DNA of 64,000 nucleotides from Flavisolibacter sp. (GTDB taxonomy: Bacteria > Bacteroidota > Bacteroidia > Chitinophagales > Chitinophagaceae). The notes under the pieces were generated by a model, which did not search any database, had not been told where the DNA came from, and saw only the letters and a program-made list of their open reading frames with translations. The stretch covers positions 1-64,000 of the forward strand of contig JAQBNG010000130.1 in NCBI GenBank assembly GCA_028288675.1, written 5' to 3'. The position numbers were made by a program, and so were the translations under genes. This document shows, piece after piece, positions 9,168 through 17,313 of the stretch. Position 1 is the stretch's first letter; every line of letters begins with the position of its first letter.

Positions 9168-9456
9168 GTACTGCAATAATAAACAAACTTAAGAAGCGGT
9201 ATTTGTTGATGCTTTTAAATTTCTATTTAAGGCCTGTAGAAATTTAGAATATAAAATGAAATATAAAATCAGGAAGCAGTTTTTCTTCATAAGACGCTGG
9301 CTCAATTGCTTATGCAGGAAGGCATTTCTCTTATAGGAGGAACGGTTTTGTTTTTACGTTTTATACTCTGCGGTTTTATAGTTTCCAATGATGAAATGAT
9401 CCACGGTTACATTCCCAATGAACGGAATACCTACCTTAGTTGTTGAATACTATAGT

Positions 9457-10593
9457 ATGAGAATAGGCATTGTTTGTTACCCCACGTTTGGCGGTAGCGG
9501 TGTATTAGCTACAGAGTTAGGAAAGGCATTGGCACAAAAGGGCCACCAGGTACATTTTATTACCTACCAGCAGCCGGTGAGGCTCAATGGTTACATCCCC
9601 AATATTTTTTATCACGAGGTGCAGGTACCTACGTATCCCTTGTTTGATTACCCCCCTTACGAAACGGCTTTGGCAAGCACAATGGTAGATGTAATTAAGA
9701 ACAACAGTCTCCAGTTGCTTCATGTGCATTATGCTATTCCCCATGCGTCAGCAGCATATATGGCCAAGAAAATTTTAGAAGGAGAGGGCATTCATATACC
9801 GGTTATTACGACCCTTCATGGTACTGATATAACACTGGTAGGAAGAGATAAAACATACGCACCTGTGGTGGCCTTCTCCATCAACCAAAGCGATGCTATT
9901 ACAGCAGTCTCGCAAAACCTGCGTGATGAAACCTTCAAGTTTTTTAAGATAGAAAAGAACATCGAGGTCATTCACAATTTTGTAGATGTAGAACGCTTTA
10001 ACCGTAAGCCTATTGACGCTTTTAAAAAAGTAATTGCACCGGAGGGTGAACGCATTTTAATACACGCTTCCAACTTCAGAAAAATAAAAAGAGTGGAGGA
10101 TGTAGTAAAAATTTTTTACAGTGTGCGAAGAAAAATGCCGGCCAAGTTATTATTTGTGGGCGATGGCCCCGAAAGAGCAACGGCTGAACAGCTTTGCCGG
10201 GAGTTAAAAGTGTGCGATGATGTGCGCTTTGTAGGCAAGCAGGAACAGATGGAAGATATTTTGGCAATTGCTGATTTATTTTTATTGACCTCGGAGTATG
10301 AAAGTTTTGGCCTTGCAGCATTAGAAGCAATGGCGGCAGGCATGCCCGTTATATCTACAAATGCGGGAGGCTTACCGGAGATAATGGTGCAGGGTGTAGT
10401 TGGATATATGGGCAATGTAGGCGACGTGGAAACAATGAGTGAATACGCCGTTGATATATTGAAAGATGAAGAGCGGCTGCAAGGCTTTAAAAATGCCGCT
10501 GCCGCTCATGCACATACATTTGATATAAAAAATATTATACCGCTTTACGAGAAATTATATGAAGATGTTTTAATTGGGCAGTTGGTCCATTGA
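9457..10593 (+). CDS. bshA: N-acetyl-alpha-D-glucosaminyl L-malate synthase BshA
   Basis: About 378 residues from ATG 9457. It is a GT4-family glycosyltransferase that joins GlcNAc from UDP-GlcNAc to L-malate, the first step of bacillithiol synthesis. The N-terminus MRIGIVCYPTFGGSGVLATELG is diagnostic for BshA; an in-frame ATG at 9418 would add 13 residues with no family support, so 9457 is preferred. Further GT4 features are HGTDITLVG near residue 115, the sugar-nucleotide loop GDGPER near 232, and the EX7E-type segment ESFGLAALEAMAAGMP near 281. Other bacillithiol genes (bshB, bshC) are not in the window. The gene ends at a bidirectional terminator shared with the convergent envC-like gene. 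Confidence 0.93.
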   Translation: MRIGIVCYPTFGGSGVLATELGKALAQKGHQVHFITYQQPVRLNGYIPNIFYHEVQVPTYPLFDYPPYETALASTMVDVIKNNSLQLLHVHYAIPHASAAYMAKKILEGEGIHIPVITTLHGTDITLVGRDKTYAPVVAFSINQSDAITAVSQNLRDETFKFFKIEKNIEVIHNFVDVERFNRKPIDAFKKVIAPEGERILIHASNFRKIKRVEDVVKIFYSVRRKMPAKLLFVGDGPERATAEQLCRELKVCDDVRFVGKQEQMEDILAIADLFLLTSEYESFGLAALEAMAAGMPVISTNAGGLPEIMVQGVVGYMGNVGDVETMSEYAVDILKDEERLQGFKNAAAAHAHTFDIKNIIPLYEKLYEDVLIGQLVH

Positions 10594-10596
10594 GAA

Positions 10597-10742
10597 CAAT
10601 TGGCAATAAGCAATTGGCAACATGCAATGGGCAATAAAAAATCCTGACTCTAATTCGTCAGGATTTTTAAATTATTCACATCTGCAGCGGATATTGCTAT
10701 TATTAACTGCTTACTCTTTTGCTTATTGCCAATTGCTTATGT
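10597..10742. repeat. GGCAATAAGC-type inverted repeat arms around a terminator
   Basis: Behind bshA the sequence ttggcaataagcaattggca (about 10600-10620) is answered by ttgcttattgccaattgctt near 10720-10740, forming inverted arms around the terminator hairpin. The same word family (ggcaataagcaattggca) recurs at the gldE/gldD junction, at the end of the polysaccharide-deacetylase-like gene at 29365, and in part inside gldA. Confidence 0.6.
10636..10670. terminator. Bidirectional rho-independent terminator (bshA / envC-like)
   Basis: Stem atcctgac / gtcaggat with an 8-base loop, flanked by A-rich sequence on the left and T-rich on the right, so it can end transcripts from both directions. It lies between the convergent bshA and EnvC-like genes. 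Confidence 0.85.
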
Positions 10743-10743
10743 T

Positions 10744-12018
10744 TTATCGCAGCCACGGACGCGGGTTTACTTTCTTGTCTTCAATCATCAGGTAAAAATC
10801 AACCTGGCCTCCTGAGCCATCATCAGCACCAGCGGTACGCCCAATCGTTTGCCCGGTCTTAACCAAATCGCCTTTGTTAACTGAAGCTGTAGAAAGCGTA
10901 TAGCCTGTAAAATACTTGCCATGACGTATCAATACAAACATGCCTTCACCTGTATTGGTAACGCCTCTTACTTCTCCATCAAAAACAGCTTTTACACTGG
11001 CGCCCGCTGCAGGAGTAGAGATAGTGATACAAGGATTATCCATCGTCAATCCTTCAATATTATAAGAGCCATAAGGGATGCTTACATAGCCATTATCCAC
11101 CGGCCATGGTAGCTTACCCCGGTTCGTATTAAAGGAGGCGGCCAATCTTGTTTCGCCTTCGTTAAGCGGGATGGCTTCTCTTTTAGGAGCCGCTTTTTTT
11201 GTAGTCGGTGTAACTGTTCCGGTAGTTGTGTTTTTAGCAGCAGGCGCCTCGGCTTTTTTTATGGCAGCTAAGCGCCGTCTTTCCTCTTCTCTCGCTGCTT
11301 CAATCTCACGACGTATGATTGCATTTATCTGTGACCGTAACTGGGCATCGCGTTTCTTCTTCGTTGCCATTTGTTTTGATAGATCATTCGCCTGGGATTT
11401 CAGTTTTGATACCACCCGGTCTTTTTCTTTCTTCTGACTTTCCAGTTCATTTAACTGCACTTCCTGGTTTTGAAGAGCCGATTTTTTCTGATTGGTTTTA
11501 CCTAATAATTGTTGCTTGCGCTGCTCAATTAAAGTTTGTGTTTCCGTTATGGTTTCTACCTTCTTTTCATTGTAAGCCCTGTACGATTTTAAATAAGCAA
11601 TCCGGCGCAGCGCATCATTAAAGTTTGAAGAAGAGAAAATAAAATTCAGGTAGTCGTAACTATTGTTGTTTTTATAGGCATACACCACGCTGCGGCCATA
11701 CTCCGCTTTTAAAGTATCCAGTTGGCGTTGCAGGCGGGTAAGTTCTACATTGCTTAAATAAATATCATCGCTTAAGCCTTTTATCTCGTTGTTGATGTTA
11801 CTGATGTAGCGGCCCTGCACCTGCATTTTATTTTGCAGCATTGTTACCTGGCCGATGGTAGCTTTTTGCTGGCCTTTTACTTTATTGTAATTCTCCTGAA
11901 TTTCTCTTAATTCTTTTTGCAGTTCCTGGCGTTCCTTTTCTATTTGCGCTTTATCCTTTTGGGCAAAGCTTGCTTGTACAGTAAGGAAGCAGGTAAAAAG
12001 AATCAATAGTTTTTTCAT
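10744..12018 (-). CDS. EnvC-like murein hydrolase activator (coiled coil + degenerate LytM)
   Basis: 424 residues. A signal peptide (MKKLLILFTCFLTVQASFAQ) is followed by a long charged coiled coil (about 22-245), a Lys/Ala/Pro/Thr linker (about 255-290) and a C-terminal LytM/M23 fold (about 300-424). The architecture is that of EnvC, which activates septal amidases during cell separation. The LytM active site appears degenerate: where catalytic members have a His-x-His strand the sequence reads GQVDFYLMIE, and the usual YAHL-type strand is YFTGYTLSTASV. This fits a regulatory, non-hydrolytic role. It is last in a minus-strand run ispF-dut-DUF4292-envC-like, 51 bases after the DUF4292 stop. 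Confidence 0.85.
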   Translation of the reverse strand: MKKLLILFTCFLTVQASFAQKDKAQIEKERQELQKELREIQENYNKVKGQQKATIGQVTMLQNKMQVQGRYISNINNEIKGLSDDIYLSNVELTRLQRQLDTLKAEYGRSVVYAYKNNNSYDYLNFIFSSSNFNDALRRIAYLKSYRAYNEKKVETITETQTLIEQRKQQLLGKTNQKKSALQNQEVQLNELESQKKEKDRVVSKLKSQANDLSKQMATKKKRDAQLRSQINAIIRREIEAAREEERRRLAAIKKAEAPAAKNTTTGTVTPTTKKAAPKREAIPLNEGETRLAASFNTNRGKLPWPVDNGYVSIPYGSYNIEGLTMDNPCITISTPAAGASVKAVFDGEVRGVTNTGEGMFVLIRHGKYFTGYTLSTASVNKGDLVKTGQTIGRTAGADDGSGGQVDFYLMIEDKKVNPRPWLR

Positions 12019-12069
12019 GCTGAATACTTTGGGGCTGAAAGTTAGAAACGCTGTCAGGACAAATAAATT

Positions 12070-12885
12070 TTAATTACGCGTATAATTTTTGGGAATCGAA
12101 AACGGAAAGCTGACTTCTTCGTTAAATGTATAGTTCTTAAAATCCATTTTAATATCTAATCGTGTTTTTTCGGAAACAACAATTTGGCGCTTTTTTGAAA
12201 ACAAGAGACCTTTTTTTGTTTCGTATTCGCTATACGATAAATCGGCTGTACGGCTGCGGTTAAGATTAGTATCATCTAACTTACTGTGCAGAATTGTTTT
12301 ATTCGTTTCATTTAATGTAACCAGGTTCTTAAAAAATTGTCCCAGGCTTACCATGCTGATAACTCCGTTGCCTGTTGTATATCGAACAATATTAGAATCG
12401 AGATAAACCGGGTTGCCGATCAACAGGTCCTGCAGTGTATATAAATCAAGAGGCAGCGAAGTAACCTCCTGCAAATAGCCGATGCTTCTGGCCGTATACG
12501 TTTTCTGATCCAGCTTAACCAAAAGCTTAACCGAATCTTTTGTGATAAACAACCGCATAGCCTCTATGCCTAGTATTGCGTTAACCGAAATCCATATGGC
12601 GCTGTCTTTATACATTCTAAGGTTAGCGTTTACATCATAACTCTTGCCATCGCTGCCTTTATAATCTACGTTTATTTTAGCACTGAATGTTTTAAAATCA
12701 ATACGATTGGTTGCAAGCTGTTGTAAAGTGGCGCGAATGATTCGCTGTGTATCTGTTGTTTTGGTGATGAATGGGCTCACTTTAGCCGTTGAATCTTTTT
12801 TGGCTACCACCCTTCCTATAGGTCTTGATGAACGGCAGGAAGCAATCAAGGTAATGAGGATTAAAAAAAGTAAGCTGCTTCGCAT
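12070..12885 (-). CDS. DUF4292 family lipoprotein
   Basis: 271 residues with a lipoprotein signal (MRSSLLFLILITLIASC, lipobox IASC, lipidated Cys17). The mature part is rich in beta strand, with alternating strands carrying DGKSYDVNANLRMYKDSAIWISV and later NYTFNEEVSFPFSIPKNY. It fits DUF4292, a Bacteroidota outer-membrane-associated family. A LolA-like fold has been suggested for such beta-rich lipoproteins, but I cannot confirm it here. Its place between dut and the EnvC-like gene is typical of the phylum and suggests a cell-envelope function. The molecular role is unknown. Confidence 0.8.
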   Translation of the reverse strand: MRSSLLFLILITLIASCRSSRPIGRVVAKKDSTAKVSPFITKTTDTQRIIRATLQQLATNRIDFKTFSAKINVDYKGSDGKSYDVNANLRMYKDSAIWISVNAILGIEAMRLFITKDSVKLLVKLDQKTYTARSIGYLQEVTSLPLDLYTLQDLLIGNPVYLDSNIVRYTTGNGVISMVSLGQFFKNLVTLNETNKTILHSKLDDTNLNRSRTADLSYSEYETKKGLLFSKKRQIVVSEKTRLDIKMDFKNYTFNEEVSFPFSIPKNYTRN

Positions 12886-12890
12886 GTTTT

Positions 12891-13331
12891 TTATTGTTTT
12901 CCGGTTGAACCAAATCCACCGCTGTTACGGACTGTTTCTTCTATCACTGTTACCTGTTGCCAATGGGCTTTCTCAATCTTTTGTATTACCATTTGTGCTA
13001 CTCTCTCGCCTGGTTGTATGATTTGCTCCTCTCGGGAAAGGTTTACTAAAACCACCATAATTTCTCCGCGGTAATCGCTGTCAATGGTACCAGGTGAATT
13101 TAAGCAAGTGATGCCTTGTTTGATCGCCAAACCACTGCGGGGGCGGATCTGCGCTTCGTAACCCGGTGGCAGTTGTATAAATAAACCAGTGGGTATAAGA
13201 TAGCGTTCCAGTGATTTTAATATAACAGGTTCTGCCAGGTGGGCCCGTATATCCATGCCCGATGCGCCTTCTGTGGCATATCCAGGCAATCCATAAGGTG
13301 ATTGATTGATGATTTTTATCTGCGGGCCCAT
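12891..13331 (-). CDS. dut: dUTP diphosphatase
   Basis: About 146 residues from ATG 13331 ([11 protein letters not shown]). It hydrolyses dUTP to dUMP, limiting uracil in DNA and feeding dTMP synthesis. The five trimeric dUTPase motifs are visible: GASGMDIRA (I), [10 protein letters not shown] (II), [13 protein letters not shown] (III), RVAQMVI (IV) and GGFGSTGKQ (V) at the C-terminus. A longer frame upstream to 13394 overlaps ispF and adds residues (MQLFYCKLF...) with no family support, so the internal ATG is chosen. It lies 34 bases after the ispF stop, suggesting cotranscription. Confidence 0.93.
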   Translation of the reverse strand: MGPQIKIINQSPYGLPGYATEGASGMDIRAHLAEPVILKSLERYLIPTGLFIQLPPGYEAQIRPRSGLAIKQGITCLNSPGTIDSDYRGEIMVVLVNLSREEQIIQPGERVAQMVIQKIEKAHWQQVTVIEETVRNSGGFGSTGKQ

Positions 13332-13365
13332 CGGCCAAAGATAAAAGTGAGGTAGTAGAATGCTG

Positions 13366-13845
13366 TTAAAGAGTTTGCAATAAAATAGTTGCATAAGCTA
13401 CCAGGCCTTCTTCGCGGCCAACAAAACCCATACGTTCGGTAGTGGTAGCTTTAATGGAAACATCTTTAACTGTAAGCCCGCAAATGGCAGCAATGGTTTG
13501 CTGCATCTGTTGTACGTAAGGCTTAATCTTAGGCAGTTCAAGGCATAAAGTACTATCGATATTTACTATTTCATAACCTTCAGTTTTTACAAGGTCAACC
13601 GTTTTTTGTAATAAAATTTTGCTGTCAATATTTTTATAGGTTTGATCGGTATCCGGAAAGTGAAAGCCAATATCGCCCAGACAGGCTGCACCAAGCAAGG
13701 CATCGCAAATGGCATGTAACAAAACATCCGCATCGCTATGGCCAAGAGCGCCTTTTGTGTGTTCTATTTTTACACCGCCCAGCCATAGTTCCCTGCCTTC
13801 TGTTAATTGATGAAAGTCTACACCCTGACCGATTCTAAAGCCCAT
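13366..13845 (-). CDS. ispF: 2-C-methyl-D-erythritol 2,4-cyclodiphosphate synthase
   Basis: 159 residues, the normal family length. It catalyses the cyclodiphosphate-forming step of the non-mevalonate (MEP) isoprenoid pathway. Visible motifs are the metal-binding DFH at residues 10-12, [19 protein letters not shown] with the third metal ligand, [11 protein letters not shown], and the C-terminal [16 protein letters not shown] signature. It heads the minus-strand run ispF-dut-DUF4292-envC-like. Confidence 0.95.
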   Translation of the reverse strand: MGFRIGQGVDFHQLTEGRELWLGGVKIEHTKGALGHSDADVLLHAICDALLGAACLGDIGFHFPDTDQTYKNIDSKILLQKTVDLVKTEGYEIVNIDSTLCLELPKIKPYVQQMQQTIAAICGLTVKDVSIKATTTERMGFVGREEGLVAYATILLQTL

Positions 13846-14194
13846 GATTTTGATTTGTGCAAATATAGATGAGAGAAAAGTTTGGGGTTTGGAGTTTGGG
13901 GTTATTATGATTTGCGACGATTGTTTATTACAGGCTATAAGTTGCTATTGAATGTTTTTTGCTTTATGGCAGCACGGCATCCGGGTAAAATCGTCTATGG
14001 CTTACATGTGTTTTCCGCATTGCTTCGTTAACCTTTTCAAAAAGGTGTCAAAAATTTTATTGTTTATCAACGCTTTACAAAGCTCCCTTAAAAAATAACC
14101 ATCTAATTCTTTGGCTTGTATAGCCATCAGCCCTTACTTTCGCGCCTCATTAAAAAAGCGTTACGAGGATGGTCGTAACAATAAATTAAACATC
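13846..14194. other. Divergent intergenic region between ispF and rplM
   Basis: 349 bases with no gene. It must hold the divergent promoters for ispF (minus) and rplM (plus), though I cannot assign boxes confidently. Near 13877 a G/T-rich word (gtttggggtttggagtttgg) occurs whose reverse complement is repeated near 21632 behind mutY, another dispersed repeat family. Confidence 0.5.
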
Positions 14195-14638
14195 ATGAGC
14201 AAATTACATTTTACAACAAAGCATGCGAATGCGGCTACCGTAGTACACAACTGGCATGTTGTGGACGGTACCAATCAAACCGTGGGACGTATGTGTGCTC
14301 GTATTGCTGCGGTATTACGCGGTAAAAACAAGGCATACTACACCCCTCACGTCGACTGTGGCGATTACATAATCGTTACGAACGCTGAAAAAATTAAATT
14401 CACCGGTAACAAACTGGTAGAAAAAGAGTACGACCACTACACCGGTTACCCCGGCGGACGTAAAGTGGAAATTGCAAAAGACCTTTTAAAGCGCCGCCCG
14501 GAAGTGATTATTGAAAGAGGTGTAAAAGGTATGTTGCCAAAAAACCGGTTAGGCCGCCAGATGTACAAAAAATTATTCGTGTACGTTGGAGACCAGCATC
14601 CACATACGGCACAACAACCAAAGGAATTAAAGTTCTAA
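14195..14638 (+). CDS. rplM: 50S ribosomal protein L13
   Basis: 147 residues from ATG 14195 (MSKLHFTTKHANAATVVHNW). Family signatures are WHVVDGTNQTVGRMCARIA, KIKFTGNKLVEKEYDHYTGYPGG split over residues about 65-90, and the C-terminal MLPKNRLGRQM and HPHTAQQP segments. An in-frame extension to 14111 exists but has no L13 homology. It is first in rplM-rpsI-rpsB-tsf, the standard Bacteroidota order. Confidence 0.96.
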   Translation: MSKLHFTTKHANAATVVHNWHVVDGTNQTVGRMCARIAAVLRGKNKAYYTPHVDCGDYIIVTNAEKIKFTGNKLVEKEYDHYTGYPGGRKVEIAKDLLKRRPEVIIERGVKGMLPKNRLGRQMYKKLFVYVGDQHPHTAQQPKELKF

Positions 14639-14705
14639 ACCTAAGCAATCCGTTGTCAGCCATCAGCTGATTTCTGACAACTGAATGCTCAAAGCTTAAT
14701 AAAAA

Positions 14706-15095
14706 ATGGAAAAGCAAAAAAATAGTGTTGGTCGCCGTAAAGAAGCCGTTACACGTGTGTTCCTTAATAGAGGCACCGGCACCATCACTGTAAACGATAA
14801 AGATTATAAGAAATATTTCCCATTGGTTTATTTACAGAACCAAGTGGAAAGACCTTTGAAAACCGTAGAAGCTGTCGATAAGTTTGATATAAAGATCAAC
14901 GCAACCGGTGGTGGTGTTAAAGGCCAGGCAGAAGCTGCTATGCTGGGCATTGCCCGTATTTTGGTAGAAGTAAATCCTGAGTTTCGTCCTATTTTAAAAG
15001 CAGCCGGCTTATTAAAACGCGACCCACGTTCTGTAGAGCGTAAGAAATTCGGTCATAAGAAAGCCCGTAAGAGCTTCCAGTTCTCTAAGAGATAA
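14706..15095 (+). CDS. rpsI: 30S ribosomal protein S9
   Basis: 129 residues. It starts at MEKQKNSVGRRKEAVTRVFL and ends in the invariant basic tail KARKSFQFSKR, which reaches the P-site tRNA. The GGGVKGQAEAAMLGIARIL and RDPRSVERKKFGHKKAR segments are typical. The gaps before and after it (14639-14705 and 15096-15194) contain related palindromic words around gctgatttctga, another short repeat family placed between ribosomal protein genes. Confidence 0.96.
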   Translation: MEKQKNSVGRRKEAVTRVFLNRGTGTITVNDKDYKKYFPLVYLQNQVERPLKTVEAVDKFDIKINATGGGVKGQAEAAMLGIARILVEVNPEFRPILKAAGLLKRDPRSVERKKFGHKKARKSFQFSKR

Positions 15096-15194
15096 CAATA
15101 ACTACCAGTTATCAGAAGTCAGCGATCAATTTGATTGGCTGATTTCTGAAAGCTGGCAGCCCATACAATTAAATACATTTCAACACAAACAAAA

Positions 15195-16139
15195 ATGGAA
15201 CAAAACACTTCCTTACAACAGCAGCTTCTGGAGGCCGGCGTACACTTTGGTCACCTGAAAAAGAAGTGGAACCCAAAGATGTTGCCTTACATCTTCGCCG
15301 AGAAGAAAGGGATTCACATCATTGATCTGAATAAAACAACTGAGTCGTTGCAGGAAACGGCGGCGGCCTTAAAGCAAATTGCCCGCAGCGGTAAAAAAAT
15401 ACTTTTCGTTGGCACTAAAAAGCAGGCGAAAGATATCGTTAGCGAATGTGCACAGCGTGTAAATATGCCCTTCGTTACCGAACGTTGGTTAGGTGGTATG
15501 CTTACCAACTTCAATACTGTTCGCAAGAGCGTAAAAAAGATGCAAAGCATTGACAAAATGCTTGGCGATGGCTCATTCGACTCTATCACCAAAAAAGAGC
15601 GTTTGACACTTACCCGTGATAAGGAAAAGATGGAAAAAGTATTAGGTGGTATTGCTCAACTGGGACGTGTACCTGCTGCTTTATTCATTGTTGATATTGG
15701 CCATGAGCATATTGCTTTGGCCGAAGCAAAACGTTTGAACATAACAACATTTGGTGTGGTTGATACCAACTGCGATCCAAATAAAGTTGACTATGCCATT
15801 CCCGCAAACGATGATGCTACAAAGTCTATCGCTATCATAACTAACTACATCGTTGCAGCTATAGCAGAAGGTTTACAAGAACGTTTGGCTGCTAAAGATG
15901 AAGAAGGCGATGAAGGGCAAAGCGATGCGGATAACGACAGAAGAGCAGCCCGTTTGGAAGCTGAAGCACAAGCTGAAGGCGGTCGTGGACGTGGTGGCCG
16001 TGGTGCCGGACAAGGCGGTGGCGCCGGTCGTGGTCCTGGAGCAGGTGGCCCCGGTGCAGCTGGTGGTCAACGTCGTCGTACCCCAGGTGGTGGCGGTGGT
16101 ACTGGTGCTGGTCGTGGCCCTGGTGGTGGAAGGAGATAA
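15195..16139 (+). CDS. rpsB: 30S ribosomal protein S2 with Arg/Gly-rich C-terminal tail
   Basis: 314 residues. The first 230 or so are canonical S2: LLEAGVHFGHLKKKWNPKM, RWLGGMLTNFNTVRKSV, and IVDIGHEHIALAEAKRLNI. S2 binds S1 or its equivalent and the small-subunit head-body junction. After about residue 235 comes an acidic linker (EEGDEGQSDADND), then from about residue 262 a low-complexity tail of Gly, Arg, Ala and Pro with several RGG and RGxGG units, to the end. The codons for this tail keep the genome's normal wobble mix, so it is not a frameshift product. Such a tail could bind RNA. It is third in the rplM-rpsI-rpsB-tsf cluster. Confidence 0.95.
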   Translation: MEQNTSLQQQLLEAGVHFGHLKKKWNPKMLPYIFAEKKGIHIIDLNKTTESLQETAAALKQIARSGKKILFVGTKKQAKDIVSECAQRVNMPFVTERWLGGMLTNFNTVRKSVKKMQSIDKMLGDGSFDSITKKERLTLTRDKEKMEKVLGGIAQLGRVPAALFIVDIGHEHIALAEAKRLNITTFGVVDTNCDPNKVDYAIPANDDATKSIAIITNYIVAAIAEGLQERLAAKDEEGDEGQSDADNDRRAARLEAEAQAEGGRGRGGRGAGQGGGAGRGPGAGGPGAAGGQRRRTPGGGGGTGAGRGPGGGRR

Positions 16140-16360
16140 TTAGCTAATAATAAGTTCATTATTCTTCTCACGTAGAAAAAGTTCTTTCTATTAATGTTGC
16201 TGATTATGTTACCATCAGAAGTGCTAATGGCATCGTCTGTTGCGTCGCACTCTTCAACGTTCAGAATATAATTAGGCAAAAAGATTTCAATTAGTAATTA
16301 GCACATCAGCTAATCAGCTAATTGTTCTTGCTGATTTTAAAATTTTCAAATTGAATACTT

Positions 16361-17197
16361 ATGTCAACTGCAACAATAACAGCGCAGGATATAAATAAGC
16401 TACGCCAGGCAACAGGAGCCGGAATGATGGATTGCCGCAAAGCCCTTACCGAAATGAACGGTGACTTTGAAGGAGCCATTGACTGGTTGCGCAAGCAAGG
16501 CCAGAAGGTTGCCGCAAAGCGTAGCGACCGCGAAGCGAAAGAAGGTGTAGTAATTGCTAAAACAACTCCCGATAATAAAACCGGTATCGTACTTACTATT
16601 TCTTCCGAAACAGACTTTGTTTCTAAGAATGCTGACTTCATAGCTTTTGCACAAAGCATAGCAGATGCAGCAATAGCTAATAATGTAAAGACTGTTGAGG
16701 AGTTAAACGACGTAACTGTCAATGGTGCTAAGGTATCTGAGTTGATCAATGATAAATTGGCTTCTATCGGTGAAAAGATTGGTGTTGCCCGTTTTGAAAG
16801 AGTAGAAGCACCTTATGTGGCTTCTTATATACACGGTTCTTATCGTATGGGTGTGTTAGTAGGCTTTGATAAAGAAGCAACTGAAGCTGGTAAAGATGTG
16901 GCGATGCAGATTGCTGCTATGAACCCTTTAGCAGTAGATGCTGATTCGGTTCCTGCAGATACGGTAGCCCGTGAAAGAGCAATTGTGATTGACCAGATGA
17001 AATTAGATCCCAAGATGGCCGGTAAGCCCGATGAAATGATAGCGAAAATTGCTGAAGGCAAGTTGAATGCGTTCTTTAAGGAGAACACATTAACTGCACA
17101 GCCTTTTGTAAAAGACAATGCTAAGTCAGTTGGAGATTATTTAAAAAGCGCAGGCGATTTAAAAGTAACAGAGTTTAAAAGAGTAGCATTAGGATAA
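16361..17197 (+). CDS. tsf: Elongation factor Ts
   Basis: 278 residues. It is the guanine nucleotide exchange factor for EF-Tu. The UBA-like N-terminus (LRQATGAGMMDCRKALTEM) is followed by the TDF-type EF-Tu contact motif SETDFVSKNADFIAFA near residues 82-97 and the dimer-type core. It follows rpsB after a 221-base gap that includes a fragment of the gcgtcgcactctt repeat near 16240 and no gene. A strong hairpin ends the cluster at 17214. Confidence 0.95.
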   Translation: MSTATITAQDINKLRQATGAGMMDCRKALTEMNGDFEGAIDWLRKQGQKVAAKRSDREAKEGVVIAKTTPDNKTGIVLTISSETDFVSKNADFIAFAQSIADAAIANNVKTVEELNDVTVNGAKVSELINDKLASIGEKIGVARFERVEAPYVASYIHGSYRMGVLVGFDKEATEAGKDVAMQIAAMNPLAVDADSVPADTVARERAIVIDQMKLDPKMAGKPDEMIAKIAEGKLNAFFKENTLTAQPFVKDNAKSVGDYLKSAGDLKVTEFKRVALG

Positions 17198-17213
17198 AAC
17201 GTATCAAATTAAT

Positions 17214-17250
17214 AACAAAAAAACCTATCATTTCGATAGGTTTTTTTGTT
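17214..17250. terminator. Strong terminator after tsf
   Basis: The hairpin aaaaacctatc / gataggttttt with loop atttc has long A and T tracts on either side. It can act in both directions and ends the ribosomal protein cluster 17 bases after the tsf stop. Confidence 0.9.
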
Positions 17251-17271
17251 GGCGTTTACCAACAGCGCCAA

Positions 17272-17303
17272 TTTAAAAGTCCCGCAATTGCGGGACTTTT
17301 AAA
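17272..17303. terminator. Perfect 32-bp palindrome, terminator for rng
   Basis: The sequence is a perfect palindrome centred on cccgcaattgcggg with flanking aaaagt/actttt. It lies 11 bases downstream of the minus-strand rng stop, where it gives a GC-rich stem followed by T-rich sequence. It pairs with the tsf terminator in the convergent gap. Confidence 0.85.
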
Positions 17304-17313
17304 TCTAGTAATG

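Noticed and set aside
15978-16136. Frameshift as the origin of the S2 Gly/Arg tail
   Set aside because: The tail is in frame with S2, ends in a normal stop and avoids stops in a biased Gly/Arg/Ala/Pro composition with the usual wobble pattern.
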